Assembly: GCF_008329585.1 (NCBI RefSeq)
Contig: NZ_NPKP01000008.1
Coordinates: 1 to 64,000 of the forward strand
From: Mycolicibacterium sp. P9-22
GTDB lineage: Bacteria > Actinomycetota > Actinomycetes > Mycobacteriales > Mycobacteriaceae
Reading direction: 5' to 3'
Length of the DNA stretch: 64,000 nucleotides
Of the stretch, positions 58,155 through 64,000 are shown in pieces. Both the position numbers and the translations under genes were made by a program. The notes beneath the pieces are model-generated. The model was not told the DNA's origin and ran no database searches. It saw only the letters and a program-made list of their open reading frames with translations. Numbering within the stretch: the first letter of the stretch is position 1; every line of letters starts with the position of its first letter.

Positions 58155-58928
58155 TCACCGCAGCAAGACGGTGTCGACGAGCACATACGCCGCAACGATG
58201 AACACCAGATAGGCGAACCCGCGCTGCAGCTTTCGGGTATCGAGTCTGGTGCCGAGGTGACCTGCGATCAGCGATCCCAGGATCGCGGTACCGACGAAGG
58301 CGGCAGTGACCGACCAGTCGATGTTGTTCCCGTCCAGGTGTGCGACCAGGCCGCCGGCCGAGTTGGCGACGATGATCAGCAGCGACGTCCCGATCGCGAT
58401 CGGCATTTCCACACCGAGCAACAACACCAGAGCCGGGATGATCAGGAATCCTCCGCCGACGCCGAAAAGCCCGGTGAGCACACCGACGACCAGGCCTGCC
58501 GGGATCGACCGGGGCGCGCACCGTCGCCAGTTGATTCCGGACTCGCCGACCGTGCATGCGGTGCCGGCATCTCCGGTGTCCTGCAGCAGCCGGACGCCCG
58601 CCGCGATCATCACCAGCGCAAAACCGGCCAACACAACCGGCTCCGGTAGCTGTCGGCTGATCGCGCTCCCGGCGACGGCGCCGGGTATGCCTGCGCCCGC
58701 GAACACCGCGGCGAGCCGCCACTGCACCTGTCGGGCAACGATTTTGGGTAATGCGCCGGCAGCGGCGCCCACGCCGACGACGGTCAGCGACATCGGAATC
58801 GCTTGCTCGACCGTCAGGCCCAGCACATAGACCAACGCCGGTACCGCCAGGATCGATCCCCCGCCACCGAGCAAGCCCAACAGCACGCCGATCACGGCGC
58901 CGAGGGCAAGGGCGAGAGCGATGACCAC
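58155..58928 (-). CDS. TauE/SafE (TSUP) family sulfur-anion transporter
   Basis: 257 residues, about eight membrane helices arranged as two repeats, each with the TSUP signature (GVLLGLLGGGGSILAVPALV and GVLTGLFGVGGGFLIIPALV). TSUP proteins export sulfite, thiosulfate or other sulfur anions. It is 43 bases downstream of the persulfide dioxygenase-rhodanese gene on the same strand, so it probably exports products of persulfide oxidation. An equivalent TauE gene is found in the staphylococcal cst operon. Confidence 0.88.
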   Translation of the reverse strand: MVIALALALGAVIGVLLGLLGGGGSILAVPALVYVLGLTVEQAIPMSLTVVGVGAAAGALPKIVARQVQWRLAAVFAGAGIPGAVAGSAISRQLPEPVVLAGFALVMIAAGVRLLQDTGDAGTACTVGESGINWRRCAPRSIPAGLVVGVLTGLFGVGGGFLIIPALVLLLGVEMPIAIGTSLLIIVANSAGGLVAHLDGNNIDWSVTAAFVGTAILGSLIAGHLGTRLDTRKLQRGFAYLVFIVAAYVLVDTVLLR

Positions 58929-58971
58929 GGGTGTCTCCTGTCAGGCCGGACGTGACGGCGGCATTGGATTC

Positions 58972-60351
58972 TCAGGCGTTCTGGTGCGCCGCGTCCCAGG
59001 CACCGAAGCCGCCCAGGATGTCGCTGACATCGGCAAACCCGTTCTTGCGCAGCAGGCTTGCCGCCACCGACGATCGGTAACCGCCGGCGCAGTACACGAC
59101 GGTGGGTCGATCGGGATCGAGTTCGCCGAGCCGTTCGGGCAACTGCCCGACCGGGATGGCGACCGCACCGGGAACGGATCCGGCCGTGACTTCACCCGGA
59201 TTGCGGACGTCGACGATTTGCAGGCCCGCCACCGCGGCGGCACGCTCGTCGAAGGCCACCGCCGTCAGCCGCGAGGCGATCCGGACGTCGTCCGGCTGCG
59301 CGACCAGCACCCGGTAGGGCTCGGCGACGTAGCCGATCACCCGGTCGAACCCGATTCGGGCCAGCCTGTTCTTGCCCTCGAGCTCCTGACCGGGATCGGT
59401 GAACAACACGATGTCGACATCGGAACGGAGTATCGAACCGGCGAATTCGGCGTATCGGCCCTGCAGCCCGATGTTGATCGCATATCTCAGGTGGCCCTGA
59501 GCGAACTGCTCGGGTGTGCGCCCGTCGACCAGCACCGCGCCGTCGCGAAGCGCCGTGCGCACCTGGTCGTAGGGCATCGCCGCCGGCATCTTGTTCTCGT
59601 CGAGCAGATCGCGGTCTTTCCGGTTGAGGACTGCGTCATAGGCGAAGTAACCGGGTGCGGGTAGCTGCCCCGCGGTGACGAGTTCGATGAAGGTCGCTTT
59701 GTCAGGGGCGCGCAGCGCATAGTTCGTCGTCCGCTGATCACCGATGGTCGACCAGAGGTCGGTGGACAGATTCTTGCCACAGGCCGAACCCGCGCCGTGC
59801 GCGGGATACACCCGGGTGGCATCGGGCAGTGTCAGCAACTTGTCGTGCAGCGAGCTGTACAGCATGTCGGCGAGTTCTTCGCGGGTGACTCCGACGGAGG
59901 CCAGCAGGTCGGGGCGGCCGACGTCACCGATGAACAGCGTGTCGCCGGTCAGCACACCGTAAGCAACGGTGTCGGTAGCGTGTTCGTAGACGACGATGCT
60001 CATCGATTCGGGGGTGTGCCCCGGTGTGTGGCGGAACTCCAGCATCACCTCTCCGAGCGAGTACCGTTCGCCGTCATCGACACCCTCGGAATCGAATTCC
60101 GTTTCGGCGACCGACGAGTACACGATCCGCGCCCCGGTCGCGTCGGCGAGTTCGAGGTGGCCCGACAGGAAGTCCGCGTGGAAGTGCGTTTCGATGACGC
60201 GTTCGATTGTCAGACCCAGTTTCTCGGCGTCGGAAACGTACTCGGCCACATCGCGCTGCGGATCGATGACCACCGCGCGACCGGTGGTTTCATCGCCCAC
60301 GAGATAAGAAGCGTGGGACAGACAATCCAGATAGTACTGGTGGAAGATCAT
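58972..60351 (-). CDS. cstB: persulfide dioxygenase-rhodanese fusion (CstB-like)
   Basis: 459 residues. The N-terminal metallo-beta-lactamase domain has His56, His58 and Asp60 (THFHADFLSGH), His112 (HTPGHTPES) and Asp137 (LTGDTLFIGD), an ETHE1-type non-haem iron site. A middle rhodanese domain (260-350) has lost its active Cys. The last rhodanese domain (from about 370) has Cys421 in CAGGYRS. Cys191 in SACGKN is at the position of a conserved Cys in CstB. The three-domain order matches CstB, which converts persulfides to thiosulfate via sulfite. It is transcribed with the TauE gene and lies divergent from cstR with CstR-type operators between. Confidence 0.9.
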   Translation of the reverse strand: MIFHQYYLDCLSHASYLVGDETTGRAVVIDPQRDVAEYVSDAEKLGLTIERVIETHFHADFLSGHLELADATGARIVYSSVAETEFDSEGVDDGERYSLGEVMLEFRHTPGHTPESMSIVVYEHATDTVAYGVLTGDTLFIGDVGRPDLLASVGVTREELADMLYSSLHDKLLTLPDATRVYPAHGAGSACGKNLSTDLWSTIGDQRTTNYALRAPDKATFIELVTAGQLPAPGYFAYDAVLNRKDRDLLDENKMPAAMPYDQVRTALRDGAVLVDGRTPEQFAQGHLRYAINIGLQGRYAEFAGSILRSDVDIVLFTDPGQELEGKNRLARIGFDRVIGYVAEPYRVLVAQPDDVRIASRLTAVAFDERAAAVAGLQIVDVRNPGEVTAGSVPGAVAIPVGQLPERLGELDPDRPTVVYCAGGYRSSVAASLLRKNGFADVSDILGGFGAWDAAHQNA

Positions 60352-60390
60352 CAGTTTTCCTTTCGGACGCTCTGTTCAACCCGAGCATGC

Positions 60391-60410
60391 ATATACCCCT
60401 ATGGGTATAT
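60391..60410. promoter_or_regulatory. CstR-type operator 1
   Basis: ATATACCC-CTAT-GGGTATAT, a perfect 8-bp inverted repeat, 40 bases before the cstB start. TATATG on the minus strand (60390-60395) overlaps its edge and may be a -10 box. Confidence 0.75.
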
Positions 60411-60447
60411 CAAGCGCGAGCCGTAGGCGGTGTATTCCCACGCCGAC

Positions 60448-60465
60448 TATACCCATGGGGGTATA
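60448..60465. promoter_or_regulatory. CstR-type operator 2
   Basis: TATACCC-ATGG-GGGTATA, a perfect 7-bp inverted repeat. A TATAGT -10-like box on the minus strand (60446-60451) overlaps it, so binding should block transcription of cstB. Confidence 0.75.
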
Positions 60466-60561
60466 TCACCGGACCTGCCGGGACGCCCGTATTCGTATAC
60501 GACCGTGATCAGGTGACCCGTCCGCCACACGTGCTCGGCGTGAGTCCGATGTGCGCGCGGC

Positions 60562-60582
60562 ATATACCCCGGTGGGTACGGT
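60562..60582 (+). promoter_or_regulatory. CstR-type operator 3 and cstR -10 box
   Basis: ATATACCC-CGGT-GGGTACGGT: the left arm is complete, the right arm is GGGTAC. TACGGT (60577-60582) overlaps the right arm as the likely -10 of cstR, 33 bases before the start codon. Confidence 0.65.
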
Positions 60583-60614
60583 GTTACTACGGTGACGCGA
60601 GGAGAGGGATTTCC

Positions 60615-60884
60615 ATGGTTGGCGACGAAGAGAGCATCACGGCAGTACTGAACAGGCTGCGGCGCGCCCAGGGTCAGCTGGCCGGCGTGATCTCGATGAT
60701 CGAACAGGGCCGGGAGTGCAAAGACGTCGTCACGCAGCTCGCCGCCGTGTCGCGCGCGCTGGACCGGGCCGGGTTCAAGATCGTTGCGACCGGCATGCGG
60801 GAATGCCTGACCGGCGAGAGTTCCGACGGCAAGCAGCCGATGACCGAAGCGGAGCTGGAGAAGCTCTTCATGGCGCTGGCCTGA
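60615..60884 (+). CDS. cstR: CsoR/CstR family persulfide-sensing repressor
   Basis: 89-residue all-helical DUF156 repressor. The conserved Cys pair is Cys35 (RECKDVVTQL) and Cys64 (MRECLTGE). The His that completes the Cu(I) site of CsoR, four residues before the second Cys, is Gly60 here, so copper sensing is unlikely and the dithiol persulfide chemistry of CstR is expected. The genetic partners (persulfide dioxygenase-rhodanese and TauE) agree. GAGGAGAGGG lies before the ATG. It autoregulates, judging from an operator over its promoter. Confidence 0.9.
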   Translation: MVGDEESITAVLNRLRRAQGQLAGVISMIEQGRECKDVVTQLAAVSRALDRAGFKIVATGMRECLTGESSDGKQPMTEAELEKLFMALA

Positions 60885-60905
60885 GGCGTGGCGCGGCCCG
60901 GGACG

Positions 60906-61643
60906 CTAGTGCGATTTGGTGACGGCGAGCACCGCGTCCGCTAGCTCCGGGCGGCACACGATGAGGTCGGGCAGCGACACATCGGACTGGTTGTAGACCA
61001 GCGGTGAGCCGTCGATACGCGAGGTGAACAGCCCGGCCGCCCGGGCCACGGCCACCGGGGCCGCCGAGTCCCACTCGTACTGACCGCCGGCGTGCACGTA
61101 GACGTCGGAGATACCCTGCACCACCGAGGCGACTTTTGCCCCGGCAGAGCCCATTTCGACCAGGGTGCCGCCGAGGGCGTCCCGCACCGCGAGCGCGACC
61201 GCGGGAGGCCGGGTGCGCGACACCACGACGCGCGGGGCGCCGGGTGCGGCCGGAGGCGCGGCGACCGTCGGGGTGGCCAGCGTGACGCCCTGGGCGGGCA
61301 GCGCGACCGCACCGGCGACAAGTTCGCCGCGCTCCCACAGGGCCACGTGCACGGCCCAGTCCTCGCGGCCGAGCTCGGAGAACTCGCGGGTGCCGTCCAG
61401 CGGGTCGACGATCCACACCCGCTCGGAGTTCAGCCGGACCTTGTCGTCGGCGCCTTCCTCGGAGAGGACCGCGTCGCCCGGCCGGTACTCGGCCAGCGCG
61501 GCCATCAGGAAGTCATGGGACCGCTTGTCCCCCGCCGCCTTCCGGTCGGCGGACTCGGCGTCGGCGAACTCGATGCGCACTCCCAGCAGGAGTTCGCCTG
61601 CTTCGGTCGCCAGCCTGCCTGCGAGTTCGTGATCGTCGCTCAT
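60906..61643 (-). CDS. cysQ: 3'-phosphoadenosine 5'-phosphate/PAPS phosphatase CysQ
   Basis: Inositol-monophosphatase-fold enzyme that removes the 3'-phosphate of PAP or PAPS, preventing toxic build-up during sulfate assimilation. 245 residues: SEEGADD (61-67), DPLDGTREFS (80-89) and WDSAAP (191-196) supply the Mg-binding carboxylates. It overlaps cysNC by four bases, so it is made together with the enzymes that produce PAPS. Confidence 0.92.
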   Translation of the reverse strand: MSDDHELAGRLATEAGELLLGVRIEFADAESADRKAAGDKRSHDFLMAALAEYRPGDAVLSEEGADDKVRLNSERVWIVDPLDGTREFSELGREDWAVHVALWERGELVAGAVALPAQGVTLATPTVAAPPAAPGAPRVVVSRTRPPAVALAVRDALGGTLVEMGSAGAKVASVVQGISDVYVHAGGQYEWDSAAPVAVARAAGLFTSRIDGSPLVYNQSDVSLPDLIVCRPELADAVLAVTKSH

Positions 61644-63490
61644 TCCCGACTACCTAACAGGTCGATGACCTGCTGTGCCAGTTCGTCCGCCGACTGCTCG
61701 GGCGTCAACCGCAGATCCGGGTTCTTCGGCCGCTGGTAGGGGCTGTCGATGCCGGTGAAGTGGGTGATTTCACCACGGCGAGCTTTAGCGTAGAGACCCT
61801 TGGGGTCGCGGCGTTCACAGTCCTCCAGCGGGGTGTCACAGAACACCTCGTAGAAGTCGAATCCTTGCTCGGTGTGCACCGTGCGGGCCAGCTCTCGGTG
61901 CGCCTCCAGCGGGCTGATCGCCGGCACGAGCACGATCTGTCCGGAGTCGGCGAGCAGCGTCGCGATGTGCGCGAGCCGGCGCAGGTTCTCGGCACGGTCG
62001 TCCATGGAGAAACCCAGGTCCGCATTGAGACCATGGCGCAGGTTGTCCCCGTCGAGCACATATGCGGGCCGGCCGGCGGCAAGCAGCTTCTGCTCGACGA
62101 GCATTGCCACCGAGGATTTCCCGGAACCGGACAGACCGGTGAACCACACCGTCGAGCCCTTGGACAGCCGGTCGTTGGCCGACACCAGGTTCTGGTGGCG
62201 CACCGCGTTGGGGCTGGCGGCGCGGTTGGCCGCCGGTTCGGTGTCGCGGACCATACCGGCGGCGACGGTGCCGTTGTTGTCGGGATCGATGAGGATGAAC
62301 GACCCGGTGGCCGGGTTGCGCGAGTACTCGTCGAGTAGCAGCGGCACCTGGGTGCGCAACGTCACACGTCCGAGTTCGTTGAGCTTCAACGCCGTTGCGC
62401 TCTTGTCGCGATGCAGGGTGTTGACATCGAGGCGGTAGTCCAGCGCCGTCACCCGCGCCCTGGTGGTGCGGGTGGTGTGCTTGATGATGTAGTCACGCCC
62501 CGGTTCGAGCGCAGCACCATCAGCCATCCAGCACACGGTGGCGTCGAACTCCCGTGTCACATCGGGCTGGTTGTTCGGCCGGGCGATCATGTCGCCACGC
62601 GAGATGTCGATATCGTCGGCAAGGCTGATCGACACCGCCATCGAGGCGAACGCCTCATCCACCGGACCGGACGGCCCGGCAATGGCGGTGATGCGGCTGG
62701 TTTTTCCGGCCGGCAGCACGACGACGTCGTCGCCGGTGCGCATGACGCCACCGGCCACGGTGCCCGCGTAGCTACGGTGATCGGCGTGCTCGTGGGTCTG
62801 CGGGCGGATGACGTACTGCACCGGGAAGCGGACGTCGACCAGGTTGCGGTCACCGGCGACGTACACCTCTTCGAGGTGGTTCAGCAGTGCCGGGCCCTCG
62901 TACCAGGGCACCACATCGGATTTGGTGACGACATTGTCGCCGTTGAGCGCCGACAGCGGGATGGTGGTGACGTCGTGGATGTCCAGGCGCGCCGCGAACT
63001 CGTGGAAGTCATCGCGGATCTTGTTGAACCGCTCCTCATCCCAGTCCACGAGATCCATCTTGTTGACGGCCAGCACGATGTGCTGGATGCCCAGCAGTGA
63101 GGCCAGGAAGGCGTGCCGGCGCGACTGCTCCAGCAGCCCGTGCCGGGCGTCGACCAGCACGATCACCAGCTGCGCCGTGGAGGCGCCCGTCACCATGTTG
63201 CGGGTGTACTGCACGTGCCCGGGGGTGTCGGCGATGATGAATTTACGCTTGGCGGTGGCGAAGTAGCGGTAGGCGACATCGATGGTGATGCCCTGCTCCC
63301 GTTCGGCGCGCAGGCCGTCGGTCACCAAAGCCAGGTCGGTGTAGTCGTTTCCGCGTTCCTTGGAGGTGCGCTCGACGGCGGCGAGCTGGTCCTCCATGAC
63401 GGCCTTGGAGTCGAACAGCAGCCGGCCGATCAGCGTCGACTTGCCGTCGTCGACAGACCCTGCGGTCGCGATGCGAAGAAGTGTTGCCAT
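61640..63490 (-). CDS. cysNC: bifunctional sulfate adenylyltransferase subunit 1/APS kinase CysNC
   Basis: 616 residues, a fusion. The N-terminal CysN GTPase (P-loop GSVDDGKST at 11-19, DTPGH and NKMDLVDWD motifs) drives ATP sulfurylase activity with CysD. After elongation-factor-like barrel domains, the C-terminal CysC APS kinase begins near residue 430 with P-loop GLSGSGKSS (about 450) and makes PAPS. The start is the ATG at 63490, two bases after the cysD stop; the upstream frame overlaps cysD. This fusion is standard in mycobacteria. Confidence 0.95.
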   Translation of the reverse strand: MATLLRIATAGSVDDGKSTLIGRLLFDSKAVMEDQLAAVERTSKERGNDYTDLALVTDGLRAEREQGITIDVAYRYFATAKRKFIIADTPGHVQYTRNMVTGASTAQLVIVLVDARHGLLEQSRRHAFLASLLGIQHIVLAVNKMDLVDWDEERFNKIRDDFHEFAARLDIHDVTTIPLSALNGDNVVTKSDVVPWYEGPALLNHLEEVYVAGDRNLVDVRFPVQYVIRPQTHEHADHRSYAGTVAGGVMRTGDDVVVLPAGKTSRITAIAGPSGPVDEAFASMAVSISLADDIDISRGDMIARPNNQPDVTREFDATVCWMADGAALEPGRDYIIKHTTRTTRARVTALDYRLDVNTLHRDKSATALKLNELGRVTLRTQVPLLLDEYSRNPATGSFILIDPDNNGTVAAGMVRDTEPAANRAASPNAVRHQNLVSANDRLSKGSTVWFTGLSGSGKSSVAMLVEQKLLAAGRPAYVLDGDNLRHGLNADLGFSMDDRAENLRRLAHIATLLADSGQIVLVPAISPLEAHRELARTVHTEQGFDFYEVFCDTPLEDCERRDPKGLYAKARRGEITHFTGIDSPYQRPKNPDLRLTPEQSADELAQQVIDLLGSRE

Positions 63491-63491
63491 T

Positions 63492-64000
63492 TCAGAAGTA
63501 CCCCTCGCGCTTGCGATCTTCCATACCCGCTTCAGAGATGCGGTCGTCGGCGCGCGTCGCGCCACGCTCGGTGAGGCGGGACACCGCGGTCTCGGCGATC
63601 ACCTCGGACACGCTGCCTGCCAACGATTCCACGCATCCGGTGCAGGTGACATCGCCGACGGTGCGGAACCGCACGGTCTTCTCGATGACCGGCTCGTCCT
63701 TGCGTGGCTGCAGGAACTTGTGCACCGCCAGCAGCATGCCGTCACGTTCGAACACCTGGCGCTGATGCGCGTAGTAGATGGACGGCAGCTTGATCTTCTC
63801 GGCCCCGATATAGGACCAGATGTCGAACTCGGTCCAGTTCGAGATCGGGAAGGCACGGATGTGCTCGCCCTTGTGGTGGCGGCCGTTGTACAGGTTCCAT
63901 AGTTCCGGTCGCTGTGCCTTGGGGTCCCACTGCCCGAACTCGTCGCGGAAGCTGAACACCCGCTCCTTGGCGCGGGCCTTCTCCTCGTCGCGGCGGGCCC
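63492..64000 (-). CDS. cysD: sulfate adenylyltransferase subunit 2 CysD (3' part)
   Basis: The C-terminal portion of ATP sulfurylase subunit CysD; the gene begins beyond the right edge. The visible part, about 168 codons, includes the RVFSFRDEFGQWDPKAQRPE region, the NWTEFDIWSYI and IYYAHQR motifs and the Cys-containing TVGDVTCTGCVES segment. It works as a heterodimer with the CysN part of CysNC, the next gene one base downstream. Confidence 0.94.
   Translation of the reverse strand, partial: ARRDEEKARAKERVFSFRDEFGQWDPKAQRPELWNLYNGRHHKGEHIRAFPISNWTEFDIWSYIGAEKIKLPSIYYAHQRQVFERDGMLLAVHKFLQPRKDEPVIEKTVRFRTVGDVTCTGCVESLAGSVSEVIAETAVSRLTERGATRADDRISEAGMEDRKREGYF

Noticed and set aside
60615..60884. 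Copper-sensing CsoR
   Set aside because: The His ligand is missing and neighbours are persulfide-metabolism genes, with no copper ATPase or chaperone nearby.
1..64000. Insertion sequences, prophage or integrase genes
   Set aside because: No transposase, integrase or phage structural motif was found in any frame, and no terminal inverted repeats were noticed.

Overview
The window is a piece of a mycobacterial chromosome, most likely a fast-growing Mycolicibacterium. The GC content is high. The c-subunit of ATP synthase, the b-delta fusion subunit (AtpH), the fused CysNC and the gene order argS-lysA-hom-thrC-thrB-rho-rpmE-prfA-prmC-tsaC-wecA-atp-murA-rrn are all typical of the genus. No transposase, integrase, CRISPR array or phage gene was seen.

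Positions 1-302 hold the promoter and leader region of an rRNA operon on the minus strand; the rRNA genes lie beyond the left edge. murA (minus) and a PduO-type cobalamin adenosyltransferase (plus) diverge from what look like leaderless promoters. From 2.2 to 10.6 kb runs the complete ATP synthase operon (atpI-like, atpB, atpE, atpF, atpH, atpA, atpG, atpD, atpC, then a DUF2550 gene), all on the minus strand. Upstream follow wecA, tsaC, prmC, prfA and rpmE. An accessory insert (about 15.3-19.1 kb: proline-rich exported peptide, acyl-CoA synthetase, TetR, PadR, VOC protein) separates rpmE from rho. Then come rho with a long leader, the aspartate-family amino-acid genes thrB, thrC, hom and lysA, and argS. 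A tRNA-Arg(CCG) closes the conserved block.

From 28 to 60 kb the content is accessory. Just past the tRNA is a three-gene minus-strand module: an EspC-like type VII secretion partner with a C-terminal YxxxD signal, a 667-residue protein with a WXG-bearing N-terminus and a C-terminal RNase A-like (CdiA-CT type) toxin domain, and a CdiI-like immunity protein. The genes are joined by 4-bp start/stop overlaps. I consider this the most interesting system here. It is followed by a TetR/SDR pair, a glutamine cyclotransferase, an MFS/RpiR operon divergent from a tripartite tricarboxylate transporter (tctB-tctA-tctC) with an RraA-like aldolase, a GIY-YIG-like protein, and two very large exported proteins (a beta-propeller/cadherin-like/glycoside hydrolase mosaic and a sorbosone-dehydrogenase/PKD protein) that share the same N-terminal export motif. 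Then come an LLM oxidoreductase, a NarL-type two-component system with a DUF4097 protein, a VOC protein, a mycothiol-type DinB enzyme, a divergent hydrolase/TetR pair, an Rrf2 regulator, a PPOX-fold protein, an isochorismatase-like hydrolase and a DinB/DUF664 protein.

The right end is a sulfur region. A TauE/SafE transporter, a persulfide dioxygenase-rhodanese fusion (CstB-like) and a CstR-type persulfide sensor share an intergenic region with three copies of a palindromic ATACCC-N4-GGGTAT operator. Next to it lie cysQ, cysNC and a cysD cut by the window edge, which make PAPS from sulfate. The region therefore seems to combine sulfate activation with disposal of excess reactive sulfur.
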